NCBI GenBank assembly: GCA_950295325.1
Contig: OX485803.1
Location: 37,525,554-37,589,553, forward strand
Source of the DNA: Polytrichum commune
Taxonomy: Eukaryota; Streptophyta; Polytrichopsida; Polytrichales; Polytrichaceae
Direction of reading: 5' to 3'
DNA: 64,000 bases
The notes under the pieces were generated by a model. It was not told the origin of the DNA, searched no databases, and worked only from the letters and a program-made list of their open reading frames with translations. Made by a program: the position numbers and the translations under genes. Below are positions 26,410-38,386 of the stretch, one piece after another (the first letter of the stretch is position 1; each line of letters opens with the position of its first letter).

Positions 26410-27961
26410 AATACCATGATTTTAAGTTTTATAAATATGAACCTTCAAAATATTCACTTAGCAAAAGTCATCTTTACAAAAAGACGACTATAAGCACATG
26501 ATATCCTTAATATACATGTATGGAAAGTGATTATGCTTACCATACTAAAAAGGTAATAAGGTTATGGAGGAATAGGGTAATGTAACCACATTTATTGATG
26601 TAACTCACGTCTTTAACTCATGGTTAAAATAGGGTTTAGAAGAACTTACCGCAAGTAAGAACTCCAATATAAACCCTTAACCCTAAAATGAGCCTCTCTT
26701 TTACCATTCATACAAACGCAAGGTGAGGTAACTCTTGGAGTACTCACCAAAGGGGTAGACACCTGAGGAAGGTGAAGGAAACGGGCTAATCACCAAGAGG
26801 AGTATTCTACTTGGGGTGACTCAATCATGGCTAAGGAATAGGTTTGAACACCCATTTGTCATTTTGCAATGAGTGTTACATTTTGAATAACTACTATGCA
26901 TTTGATGAAACATAAAGGTGTGTGACATGGATAACAACTAGTTCCTGCTGTTATTTACGTCGTGTACGTAACTAATCCTCAAATGTTTGTTGGTTGGTTG
27001 CATGGGCACAGGTGAGGCATGCCCTTCACACTTACAATACGATGGTGTATTGGGATTATGACATTTTATGCATATATTGTGGTTGATGTTACTAGGAATG
27101 TTTCCTTTGTAATCACTCCATATATAGAGCAGATGAGGTATACATACCCTAGGCACGGGGAGGTCACTTCATTGTCAAGTTGACACCACGTGCGGACAAA
27201 GTTTGATACCCCTATATTACATGCCATACATAATTTTAAAATTTATGATATTTTTTCTACATATACATAACCATTGATAGTATCTTTTGTATACTTTTTT
27301 GAAATTTTTAGTCATCTTCATTTTTTAAAGTAATTGTTTTAGTTCAATTTTGTGTCATTCTAGTTAGAAATGGTATGTTTTATGAAAAAAACAAATCATC
27401 AAATTTAGTTACCAATTTTGACTATGTCATAGGTACTGTGTTTATCTACTCATGAAAAAAAATTGATAAAATTTTGACCCATTTTGGTGGTGCAACTTAC
27501 CAAAAGAAGATTTTTTTTGGTCGCACGTGGTGTTCAACTTGACAATGGAGTGATCTACCCGTGACCCTAGGGTAAAAGCATGAGGATAGTAGGTTAAACT
27601 TGCAAAGTATGGGGTAGTCAAGAACAATGGTTTGGTATAGGATACAATTAGATGATTAAAACCCTAAGTATGGCATATACTCTTGCAAAGCAAAATAAGT
27701 TGTGCTACAACAAGTCTATACTATACAACATATTGTGTTAGACTTGAGGACAAACAACTTCATCATGCAAAAATGATATTGTGTAAATCAGTAAGGAAAT
27801 GCATTAGTGGTAGAAAGAGTTATGTCAAAGTTGCCACCCACCCACCCTTGTATGGCAATAAGGAAGATTTTGAAGGATTTGGCCTCTGAAAAGAGGAAGT
27901 TCAAGCTTTGCAAAAAGTTTTGAAAAGTCAGCTCTATCTATCTATATATAATAATAATAAT
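26410..27961. other. gene-free stretch
   Basis: No recognisable coding frame, RNA gene or terminal repeats. Confidence 0.5.
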
Positions 27962-28108
27962 ATTTTACCAACAAATATCAAATTGATTGTTTAGACATTA
28001 TAGAATATTAACAGCTTGACTTCATAAAAACATCACATCAATAGGAAAAAGATACAACACCGTGTAACTCTAAACAATACGGGACACTAAATACCAAATT
28101 TAGTATAG
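27962..28108 (+). mobile_element. MITE family E, 3' part
   Basis: Matches the right-hand 135 bp of the full copy at 37694-37917: TTGTTTAGACATTATAGAA, the A-rich run with AAAAAGATA, GTGTAACTCT and the end ACACTAAATACCAAATTTAG. Confidence 0.6.
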
Positions 28109-28261
28109 TTTATACCCCAACTAAGAAGATCAGACATATGGTCTTTGAATTGGTCACAAATTATAGTTTGGACCCCTCCCTTTGATTCTTATGGCATTGG
28201 ATTCATACTAGATTAGGATATACTGACATTTCTTGCACGTCACAAGAGGCCAAACCTCATG

Positions 28262-28665
28262 GGAAGTAGGTAACCACATTAAGATTGTCTACCATTAGGT
28301 AAGCGGGCCTAATTTGGTTACTTATCTTAAATGAACACCTACATTTTAGTGGTGTTGGTTTATAAATGTAGATCTAAGAACAAGAATGGCCACGTGCTTC
28401 AAAAAATAAGTGGACTTCGGATTCAAAATTGATAAACCATTCTAGACTCAATAACCAATACAAAACGTGGAAAGTGGGAAGTGGCCACATGATCATTTGT
28501 TAAGATAGAGATCTTGCAGTTTAACAATGGATAAGATATTCATACCCGCTCCGTAAATTATGAGGAAAATGGCTATGGACACAATTTAGAATTTAGAATC
28601 ATCTCGCACTAATTCTGTGTTTCATTTCCTACAAGAAGTGGGTGTAGCACTAAAAGTGTCTGTTC
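28262..28665 (+). repeat. dispersed repeat H, copy upstream of the CASP-like gene
   Basis: About 400 bp that aligns from end to end with 33610-34010: GCCTAATTTGGTTACTTATC, CAAGAATGG, GTGGACTTCG, ACCATTCTAGACT, TTATGAGGA-A-GGCT, CTCGCACTAAT, GTTTCAT-TCCTA-AAGAAGTGGG in the same order and strand. The two copies flank the CASP-like gene. Confidence 0.65.
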
Positions 28666-28760
28666 AAGACCTACTTACTATATACGGGAAAAGAATTGGA
28701 TACCATTACACACCCAAGAACGAATGAAAACAGAACAGTGCTCCAGGGTGAGTCATTCCT

Positions 28761-28790
28761 CATCCATCCATCCATCCATCCATCCACCCA
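28761..28790 (+). repeat. (CATC)n microsatellite
   Basis: About seven CATC units upstream of the CASP-like gene, at the left edge of the GC-richer upstream region. Confidence 0.85.
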
Positions 28791-29002
28791 TCGACGAGAG
28801 CCAACCACGATGTGCCAACTGGAGGGCTGCGTCGAGCGCTGAAGGACTGCCACCTGTCCCCTTGTTTCTGCTCCGATTCACACGCGACTCAATGACACCC
28901 GTCGACAATCGCACCAGTAAAAAGCGTAGGAATCAGAGACATCGTTAAACTTAATCATCTCGTGGTACCTGAAGCAGCCAAGATCTACGCCATCATCTCT
29001 CT

Positions 29003-29285
29003 TACGTCGCATCATCCGAATCTCCATTCCTCCTTACACCGCCGTTGTGCAATCACTGGATTCTCTGATAGAGGCCCCCGGAGTCAGGCGACTACGTAGC
29101 TGCTCCGGCCGTTTACGATGATGCAGTTTAGGTACTGAGAAGTAAGAGTGAAAAAGCATTCGTTCCTTCCTCGTGCGGGGATTAGGCAGTCAACCCAACT
29201 TAATTAGTTTGTTAAACTACACCACGCTTGAAACATCGTCACATCGATCTCCTAGACTTACCTACGTCGCATCATCCGAATCTCC
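29003..29285 (+). promoter_or_regulatory. 23-bp direct repeats upstream of the CASP-like gene
   Basis: The same 23 bases (TACGTCGCATCATCCG followed by AATCTCC) occur at 29003-29025 and 29263-29285, 260 bp apart, both on the + strand, 0.7-1 kb before the start codon. Each has an ACGT core with a flanking CGC (TACGTCGC), a possible bZIP-type site. The surrounding 28.7-29.97 kb is richer in CG dinucleotides than the neighbouring DNA and is the likely promoter and 5' leader. A regulatory role is inference; it may simply be a local duplication. Confidence 0.4.
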
Positions 29286-29973
29286 GGTTCAATTAATGTT
29301 ACACCGTGGTACTGGACGGAGGTCCGAGAGATCAGTAAGAAACAAGTGATGATGATTCAAGGGTCTCATTCAACTTATTACCTTTGAAAAGTGAAAGAGC
29401 ATCCCTTCCTCGTCGTGAGAAGATTAGGTTTGTTTTGTTTGTTGGTTGGACTCCCATAGCTGCGGACACAACCTCCACTGCTTGAGCTTGTGCCCTGTGA
29501 GATTGAGAGGTTGAGGAAGACGAGGAGGAAGAGGGAAAGGATTGATTGGAGGGATGGAGTTTGGGATATGTGTGATGGAGGAGGAGGAGGAAGGTGCGGA
29601 CGGAGAAGCGACTTTACACCGGCCTGCTACCATCACTATTCAATAATTTAATTCAGTTAGCATGTCATGCTGATCCTTGAATCTCGGCAGTTCCTGTACG
29701 TGATCATTACTTCTTCGTCCAGGGTTGGAGTCATCATAGTTGTGGTTTTCCTGGAGATCGGAGGCACACAAAGAAAATAGTCGGACTGGGGTAGGGGTTC
29801 ACATATTCATCTTGCACTTGGGGGCCATATCACGAGTTATCACATTGTTCTTGGCAAGTTATCACCCACATGCCACGAACGATGAGATTTTATTGAACGT
29901 CATTTGATCTGACGGATACATTCAATCGCTACTTCATTTGGCGCAATAACAGGTGGACTAAATTCAGTCGAAG

Positions 29974-32900
29974 ATGACAACAATAGTAACGGACCCGACA
30001 GGCCCCACGGAGGAGCAAGACCAGTTTGACAGCACAATGGGCGCCGATGATGGCCATAGCCACGACACCATGGTCGATCACAAGCCAATAACGGACATCG
30101 CTCCTCCTGTCTCGAAATCCCCCTTGAGCAATCCTTCACCGGTGAGAAACGGAAGGTCGAAGAAGCTGGCGATCGATCGAGCAGGGTCAGCACCCAAGCC
30201 TATACCGAAGAATTACACAAGGCAGGCACTAGACCGAGCGGGATCTGCTCCACCGGGTGCATCTGGCCACATAGGCCATCGTCATCGCCATCTCCCTAGC
30301 TTCCAAAGCATCAAGTTACCGGTGACTCTGCTACCCGAGGAGGATGCAGGAGTGCAGCTCCATCTTACAGACACAAAAGAGATTCAAACCGTGGAAGTTG
30401 CTGACGGGGAGGATGAGCCCCCGAGAACTACATCCAGGTTCCGCAAAACCTTGACAGCCGTGGGAGCATCGAGCTTGGGGTTCCGGCTTGCGGAGATGGT
30501 GTTTTCCCTCATTGCCATCGTGGTTATGTGCTCCAACTCGCAGTCTGTGCCAACTCGTGGTGCTGTCTTTGGGTCCCTTAAGTTTAACCATTTCCAGGCT
30601 TACAGGTGTGTTGATGAATCTCTATCCCGTTCTTACCTTTGAATTTCAAATTTCAAAATTTCAAAATTTTTATTAAAAAAATCCAGTTCCACTTCTTGAT
30701 GAGTGTGTGCTGTTGCTGCTGCTGACGATTTTCCACTTATTTCTATTTGCTTCGGGGTGGGATGTGGTGGTCTGTTTTAGTGTTTGTTTCGAGGTTTTAG
30801 GTCTGGTCTTCTCGGTGCACTATAGCGACCAAATATAAGCGGCAGGATGAAACTTTTAAGGTTTTGGATATGTCGGTGAGAGTTTGGGGTTTAAGATGGA
30901 TGGTGCTAATCCCAACACCCTACCCAAAACCCTTAAATCTTGCAACATAAGTATATATTGATGATTCTGAGAAAGTCTGCCTTGACATTAGGCTCCGTGT
31001 TGCTACCAATAAAACTACAAACCCTTAACTTATATACCTTCTGCATGCTGAATTCAAATAAGACATACTTTGGTGTGCGTTGGAATCCGCTGTCAGCTGC
31101 TGTGAATTTTTTTGAAACCGTCTAAACAGCAGGGTGAAACTGTGCTAAACCCAAAACCCTGAAATCTTGCAACAAAAGGACATGTTGATGATTCTGAGAG
31201 AGTCCACCACCTTGACATCAGGCTATCATGTTGTTATTGGGTCATCTACCAATAAAGTTTTGGGCCCTTACATAGCTCTTGCATATGAAATTCAAATATG
31301 ACATAGTTCGGTGTGTGGGGATCCCCTGTTAAATGCTAATGAAAATCATTTGGAAACTGTTTAGATGTATTATTAAAACTCTACGCACAGAGCTTAAAAG
31401 TGACAGTTTTAGCGCCATCTACATTTAACATTTCAATGGTGATGTCGCAAATTGAAAATTCGGTGACATTGTGCGGAGAATTATTGCTGACTTAGCCATG
31501 GGTGTTTTGTGTGAGCCAGAAAGTATCTCACTTTGTGTTTGTGTGACTGCTTGCGGGGTGTTTGCAAATTTTGAAGCTGATGCAGATTGCAAATTGACAA
31601 TATGCAGGTACTTGGTGGCTGTTAATGTATGTGTCCTTGTGTACTCCACTCTGCAATTTGTGCAACTAGCTTACACTGTGATTTTGGGCATCTCCTTCAT
31701 CCCCTCTATCCTCATCAGCACTTGGCTAACATTTGGTTGTGATCAGGTTGGTTCCTTCTTTCTCTCATTTGCAAAGTTGGGTGAAGAAACTGGGTGTTCA
31801 TTCCGTCTGTTTTGGGTGTTCCGGAGTTGGTCAAAATGTGTCAACTCAGCAGAACTTGGTTCATCTTGAACAACATATTATTATATCATGGACAGATGTA
31901 ATAATATACAACATAATATATGTAATCTACATTTCTCCACATTATGGCGTCTTTATTTGTACCAGAATCACAATGGGTTGAGACCTGTACCTTTAACTAA
32001 GGGCAGTATGCACCTAACCAGAAAACAGACAATCAGACATGTTAGCTTTGATCATTGAAATGGATAGATCAACCTTGACATGGAATGATCCTCAAATTTC
32101 TCGTGCAATTTAAGCAACAACAACTAGGAAGGTGTGTGATGCGAAGAGCATCTTCTTTCATGGGCAATGATCACCGTCATGTCTAATTGTCTGTCTAAAG
32201 GTTCAACCATATGGATTCATTGAAGATACTTCACAAATTTTCAAATCCTTCGGCTTACACCTCTGACTTTCGAAAATCTGCAATCCTAAAAGTCTATAGT
32301 TAAATTCTGTGGAGTCTTGTGGTGTTTAGCACTCTTGTCCTGGAACTGCTTCTTTCAGGATTATGGTTTACATGGAATTGGTGTAGATCTGGGTTTAGTT
32401 GCCATGAATGTCAATTGTGTGCAATGTATGATCGATGTGGTGAACAAGTCAACAGTATCATAAAAGTTCCCCTGAGTGTTGGGGTAAGGTTCCAAACCAG
32501 TTCATTGTGCTAATTGCCATAGAGGGGTGTAATTATGGCGGGCCTTTTATTGCTTTATCAGATGATACAAGACTTTCTTGCCATGACATTCAAGCAAGGG
32601 AATTCTCTATCAAAAGGTCCAACACCTTGCTTCAGTCCTCTCAGAAATTGCTACCCTTCTGAGTGAGATGTTCTTACTTTTGGTATTAAAATTAATAGGC
32701 TCGTCCTTGTAGGAATCTCTTTTCTAGTATGTCCTTTGGGATCGGTTATTATAGGAAGGCCTCTTAGTGCCATACATGGTTGAAATGTCAGGAACTTTAT
32801 TTTATCGTATTCATTGATTTTTTTCAATTTTTTTTTGTTTTTGTGGAGATCATTGCCCAAAAATGAAAGAAATGTGTATCACAGGCAACATGTACATAAC

Positions 32901-33375
32901 TTTACAATCCTCCTTTCAGATGTAAGAAAACAACTTGTCTGCAGTCATCACTGCCTGTGGATAGTATGATTGTTATGGCTGGACGTAATTCTCTCTGAAT
33001 TTAGTTCAAGGCTGCGACGGCCTTTTTGTTTTGAGGTTTCAAATGTGATCTTCTCTGGATCACGAAGTCTTTCAATTTGTGTGCAAATTTAGCTGGTTTA
33101 ATAGTCTAACATCCAGTTTTTTGAATCATGATGTGGCCAACTGTGTGCAGATGTTTGCATATTTGTTGATGTCTGCAAGCACTTCAGCAGCCACGGCCGC
33201 AGTTATGTCACACAATGGTGAAATGGGGATTCATCTGTGTTCCAACTATGGCCTCCACTCCTTTTGTGCAAGGGCAGATGTTGCTGTGGCTATGAGCTTC
33301 TTTGCATTTTTTGCAATGCTTTCATCTACCATCCTCTCCATATACCGCATTGGTGTCTTGCTGAAGGACTGGTGA
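29974..33375 (+). CDS. CASP-like membrane protein (CASPL4 type), three exons
   Basis: Spliced gene. Exons 29974-30605, 31608-31746 and 33151-33375 join to 331 codons; both introns (1002 and 1404 bp) are GT..AG and the frame is preserved, with Arg211 split across the first. The protein has a hydrophilic N-terminus of about 160 residues holding two DRAGSAP motifs (68-74, 87-93) and a His-rich GHRHRH, then four hydrophobic segments: about 166-187, 212-232, 256-275 and 305-325. An Arg in the first (GFRLAE, R171) and an Asp before the third (D256) are the charged residues conserved in CASP/MARVEL-like proteins. SASTSAA and [12 protein letters not shown] match the CASPL4 subgroup, which also has long N-termini. 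Such proteins are plasma-membrane proteins thought to form scaffolds in membrane domains. The start is the first ATG of the open frame. The exact subgroup is less sure than the family. Confidence 0.88.
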
Positions 33376-33609
33376 TATTTGTACATTACTTTTCATAAAA
33401 AAAGATCATACATGTACTTTAGTGAAAGATGACTTAGCATGTTGCCCAAATAGTTACCTAGTCGAAGTGTCGTCTGTAGTTTTTTCAATTAATTGTTAGT
33501 GGCCCCTTCAAGTGGGTGAGTATCAATGTTATGGGCATGGTGCTGTGTAATCAACCTGCTGGCAATGCAGGTCCTTGTTGACCCGACTGACCTGAATGAG
33601 TGTGTGCAG

Positions 33610-34010
33610 GAAATCAAATTTGGGTGGGAAGTCTATAACATAAGGTAGACGTGCCTAATTTGGCTACTTATCTTACTCAGCCACCTATTATTCAGTGGTA
33701 TGTTTAAGTCTTGCTGCAAGAATGGATACTAAAAAGGCATCTTGTGTCTAAAAGTGATTGGACTTCGCGCTCAAAATATGATTACCATTCTAGACTTAAC
33801 ATTCAAGGTAATTGGGGAGGACCTATGTAACTATTTTATGAGCACAGAATTTGTTACTCTGATAATTAAAGAGGATTTTACATGAGCTCCGAGAGTTATG
33901 AGGAGAGCGGCTCCAACTTCGATTTGGATTTGCTAACCATCTCGTACTAATCACGTGTTTCATATCCTAGAAGAAGTGGGCTAGTCAGGAAAGCAACTGT
34001 TTAAGACCCA
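33610..34010 (+). repeat. dispersed repeat H, copy downstream of the CASP-like gene
   Basis: Same order of blocks as the upstream copy at 28262-28665. This uninterrupted copy also shows the empty-site form of the repeat (ATGAGCTCCGAGAGTTATGA) for the insertion found at 50076-50485. Confidence 0.65.
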
Positions 34011-34350
34011 TCCACCTTAGTGGTGGAGCCTCGAATGATGTGATGTATAAACACTAAACAGTTTTATTTTTCCCTTCCAACTCATGCATCACTTAATTTC
34101 ACAGCGTTTTCATCGTCTTTGGCTAGGAATGATGTCTTTCGAATCTGTACACTCCAATTTGCTGTGTCTCACCGATATGATTTCAGAAAGTTCATTATGC
34201 CAAACTCTCCGCTTCTAGTGCCCCCCATGAATGGACCCATGATCTCACACTGGGCTCACCTACCTCAAGAAGTCCACCAAGAAACCCAACACCTACTTGA
34301 CATACTTATGAGCAGTCAGCATAATCGATGAATGGGGGAAAGGTTTGCCA

Positions 34351-35135
34351 TCATGTCATTCCATGCTGTGGCATGCAATGCAATGAAATGAAATTGATTC
34401 TAAAGTCCGGGAAGATGAAAAGGCTAGTGGGTTTGAAAGTACAGCAGGATGGTTTCAAACCAGCTAATTCTCTAGAGTGGCGGAGTGCAGTAGCCTCCGT
34501 GAGGTACAAGCGAATGTTGACTTGTTGGTCTAATTGAAAGAAAGACTTGAGGCTCCTTGGAATCACATTCTCAAATATTGATGGAAACTTATCTCCATAG
34601 GGGTTGTATAGGGGACTTTCCAACACGAAATGTGCCTCATTTTCAACTGCATCATAGGAGCAAAAGTGGCATAGTCTAGTATCTCTAGAGATAGGGATAA
34701 TTGTCCAGTGTCCAATTTCAATGGCAAGTCTATGGTTCGAGGTGCAGTAGGCAGCAATGATCTTCAAGTACAATTCATATTCGTATTTATGAAAATCCTT
34801 GGAGGCAATATAGTTTTCTTCTTTGAGAGATGGATAGAGTTCCACTCTTTAGCAAGAAAAGCCTACTTGGTATCGTTATATGTTGTTTTTGATGTGGTTG
34901 GGTTGTCATGGGTTTCCCAATGAGATGAACTCCATGATGTCTTCCACATGATTGTCAATTTGTGCCAAGTGTTAAATGCTTGTTCGGCTAGGTGTTGGGA
35001 AAGTGAGGTTGGTAACTTGACTAGCCAAGAGGGAGATAGGTGGACGAGTTGTTGAAAGCCCATAGTAAGCTTGAAAGTGTATAATTCTATGGGAAGTTCT
35101 CCGAATTCAACCAATAAAATATGATAGTTAGTCAA
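34351..35135 (-). pseudogene. LINE-type reverse transcriptase C-terminal remnant
   Basis: Two minus-strand frames, 34863-35135 and then 34351-34845, read as the end of a non-LTR retrotransposon ORF2. The first has an EFGELPIELYTFKLTMGF segment similar to the thumb/linker region after the RT. The second has the common C-terminal zinc-binding region: NHRLAIEIGHW, then CHFCSYDAVENEAHFVLES, a C-x2-C-x9-H pattern where the final Cys of the usual motif is replaced. The RT catalytic core is not visible upstream. This is a different family from the A/C-rich retroelement; here the usual HRL-IE-G-W signature is present. A frameshift separates the two parts. Confidence 0.6.
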
Positions 35136-35574
35136 TGGATGTGTGTAAAAGACACAAAAAGTGAAAAATCCTTCTATGTACTGTTATGTTTTTGTTGAGG
35201 AAGATGTGTTTCCAATATTTTAGCGGAGGTCATTTGAATTGACTATAACATATGTGGAATGTTTTGTCAAGGACTGGATTTACGTTATGAAGGCAGAACC
35301 AAATATTTTGAATCAGCGAAATCAACGAACAATAGTGCTGGATGGTTGGTGGACTTCATTGTATAGTACTTGTGAGGGAGTAGGGAAAGAAGTCCTTGAA
35401 AATTAATACAGAAGTGACATCTGTTGTATGTATTTTGACTCACTGGACAGGTTTAGGAGATGCAATGACCAAGGTTCCCTTTGCTGCTAGGTAGTAGGTA
35501 CTAAGGACAAATCTGAAGGTAATTCGATGAACAAGTTACAGGATGCGCAAAGGTACCAACTAGTGCCCAGGAAG

Positions 35575-35790
35575 TTTTTGGGCATAGTTGGAAAAGATCC
35601 TAGTATTTCTAAAACCAACCGGTTACATGTTAACATCTTCCGGTTTTGTTTTATTCATTTGAGGTATATTCTATAGATTCTTTTAAAATGATCTGTAATT
35701 CTCTTAAAGTCTCAAACTTCAACCAGTTATTTCTCAAACTCAACCGGTTCATCTGTAACTAACCGCCAGTTCTCTCTGAGCAGTGGTACC
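35575..35790 (+). repeat. AACCGGTT-bearing repeat family C, copy 1
   Basis: About 210 bp that matches the reverse complement of 45080-45300: AACCGGTTACATGTTAACATC, TATTCTATAGATT, AACTTCAACCAGTTA, then CTGTAACTAACCGCCAGTTC in order. Relative to copy 2 it has an extra 20 bp with an additional CAACCGGTTC. No TIRs or coding capacity. Confidence 0.6.
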
Positions 35791-36369
35791 AACCAATGTT
35801 GGAATGGCATTGTCTTATTTTAGTACCATTTGGGTGTCTATAATGAGTGTTTCACATTTATTTTTATACCAATATGGTATGGGTATCTGAAGGCATTTTT
35901 GTTTCTCTTTTATAACATTCGGGTCTTATATCATGCATGAATCTTCATACTAGTAAAAAATTACCCTAGTATCAGTATGGTTTAGAATAATATCGATCCA
36001 AATAATGATTAAGGCACACAAAGATACTAGACTCACATTGACATACCTATCAAATATCAGTGTTTGAATGGTATTACAATTTTGATACCCATGGGTAAGT
36101 TCATTGTTACCATTGTTGATGCTAATTATTGATACCATGTAATCACGTATATACCAAACCAACACAGACATCAATGTTTCTTCTAGAGATCTTACAAAAT
36201 GTTTCTACTTCTTTTGAGTTAATATGACGTTCATCATCCGGGCCCATACTCTTCCCTTGAGCCATTGTTTGGAGGAGTGTATTTGGTTAATTGGGGCACC
36301 TTGAATCTCTTGAGCAACTGCAAAGGACTTTGCATGAACTTGCCTCAAGAAAAATACCATGAACTTGAG

Positions 36370-36482
36370 GAACATTTATGTCTAACACTAATTGTCAAGG
36401 AATTGAAAATTAGTGTTGAGCAGGGTAGGGTGGTAACAACATTAAATATAATCAAACACTAAATATCATTTTTAGTGTAGTG
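36370..36482 (+). repeat. repeat family F, copy 1
   Basis: About 110 bp (TATGTCTAACACTAATTGTC, GAAAATTAGTGTTGAGCA, GGGTGGTAA, then CAAACACTAAATATC) found inverted at 62672-62785. It ends in the ATTTAGTGTAG motif shared with MITE families A and E. Confidence 0.55.
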
Positions 36483-36771
36483 TGTTACACCAATGGGTTC
36501 ACAATGTCACCAACCCTGCATAGTCCAACTTGGTCATGCAAGAGTTAGCCCTTGGTTCTTCCTTATGTGTTGGGGTTATTATGATGTATGGCATACATTC
36601 CGCTTAGGCCTCCATGATACCTCTTTAGCGACGGGGTTGATGGTCGGGAGTGCACATCTTTCACCCAACGCATGGTCATAGGGACACACCCCACAAGCGT
36701 TACCACTTTGAGGTACACCTCAAATGGGACTCTTGGGAGATGCCATGTGCCTTATGTGCAAATGAAGGTTA

Positions 36772-37364
36772 GGGGTTGTTTACACCATGGACCATGAAGT
36801 CGTTCCAAGGCCTTGTAAAAGCTGTGATTGGATGTTGAACTCGTCTCGGGACCACTTCGGTGTATAGCAAGGGAAAAATGTCAGAGTGACCATGAAGTTT
36901 CAGGTCCCCAAAAGACATATTGTAAGGCCGGCATTATTCATGGACATGGTCCAAAGGGTTTTGAGGTGGGAGAGTCAAAAGAGGTGCTCTAGTAGAAAAA
37001 GGCAAAGGCTCATGATAGAGAAACGATGTTGTAGTAAAATTTTTAACGAAATTTTTATTGAGAAAGAGAAGATGAAAACAAAAGAAGACAAGAGAATGGT
37101 CAAACTTGATTTTTTTCTTCAGTTCGAAACTGCACTTTTTGGACATATTTCCAAAAATATCGGCACATTCACTATTTGATGCATGGTCATTCCTCTTGGT
37201 CCACATTCGATTTACACCTAGTGAGGGACCCAAAGGCTTTGTAGATTGATTTCTTTAGAAAATCAGATCATGGAAAAAGGCCATCTTCCATGGTCCGATG
37301 TCATGGTCCATGGTCCATGGTCTGATGTCATGGTCCATGGTCCATGGTCTGATGTCATGGTCCC
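36772..37364. mobile_element. PIF/Harbinger-like TIR element with 27-bp tandem repeats
   Basis: A 593-bp element between TTA target duplications (36769-36771 and 37365-37367). The left end is GGGGTTGTTTACACCATGG with GACCATGAAGTCG, as in the element at 13922; the right end is degenerate and made of three 27-bp tandem units starting at 37297, 37324 and 37351 (built of GGTCCATGG and GATGTCA). The block near 37180-37215 matches, in inverse orientation, one within the 13922-14422 element. The small frames inside it (36886-37179 and reverse) are not genes. Confidence 0.65.
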
Positions 37365-37693
37365 TTAGTCCTGCAAAGCCCTGGTAGTGGGAGTTAGTAC
37401 CCTGTAACTTAACCATCTGCCTCTCCACCATCAAAGAAGTTATCTTCCCTCTAGCAGATTTGGGCCAGCTACTATTTTTGAATATGACAACTTCAACGGG
37501 CTCTTTACTTGTGAAAATGACTTTGGGTCAAACTCAGATTACAAAAACTTATAAATTTGCTAATTCATCCACATAGTAGAATTCCAATTTATGTATTTTG
37601 TTATTGTAGCAATAAGTATTCAAAATAGTGTGGGGTGTTGATGTTTTGTTGTGGGGCAATGTAATTGCACATGTTAATGTACATGTTGCATAT

Positions 37694-37917
37694 CTACGCT
37701 AAATATGACATTTAGAGTCACTTGCTACTTGGAATTAGTCAATGCTATAACTGTTTATTGTACATCTAATTTTTTTGTCAACAAAGGTTGACCTAGTTGT
37801 TTGGACATTATAGAACATTAACATCTTTCCTTGGTAAAAAAGTACACTACTAGTAAAAAGATATAGGAATGTGTAACTATGAATAGTAAGTGACACTACA
37901 TACCACATTTAGTGTAG
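37694..37917 (+). mobile_element. MITE family E, complete copy
   Basis: 224 bp with inverted ends about 34 bp long: CTACGCTAAATATGACATTT at left and ACCACATTTAGTGTAG at right, with TCACTTGCTA/TAGTAAGTGA just inside. Partial copies are at 26341, 27962-28108 and 39200-39342. No coding capacity. Confidence 0.65.
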
Positions 37918-38386
37918 TTTATTGGCAAATTTTCTACAGAATGGTGGAGAGTCCTTCAAAGTTTGGAAAGCCCTAATTTCTTTCCAACTGTAACTTAAAT
38001 TAATCCATCAGATAAGAACAAAGGTAGAGGTTTCTGAAACCAATATCCCACCAAAACCAAAACCAAAGCCCTAACATTATGCACAATAAGTGATTATGAG
38101 AATGCTCACCACCTTAAGAATTGGCTACCCTAATGGTTTTGGATAATTTATCACTAGAAACTATCATGAACCCTTATAATTTTGCATACATAATCCAAAG
38201 AAGGCATACTTTGGTGCGCTCAAATCCTTTACTGCAATTAGTAATGAGAAATCTTTGATACTTTATCAATATACAAATATCATCTATGCTATGGGCTCAG
38301 AATGGCAATGCCGTCTTCTAACACCCTCTACGTTAGGAAAGATATTGTCACATGATTGTTGGCAGCCTATACTTGGCTGTGTGTAT

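Noticed and set aside
29424-29636. Ser/Pro-rich minus-strand frame upstream of the CASP-like gene
   Set aside because: Low-complexity reading of GGA/GAG-rich DNA in the upstream region, without a family signature.
31471-31869. 132-codon + frame over CASP-like exon 2 as a separate gene
   Set aside because: Only 31608-31746 is coding; the rest is intron read-through, and splice sites at both edges restore the gene frame.
36886-37233. Lys/Arg-rich frames inside the element at 36772
   Set aside because: They lie wholly within a TIR element between TTA duplications and are not conserved in the related element at 13922.
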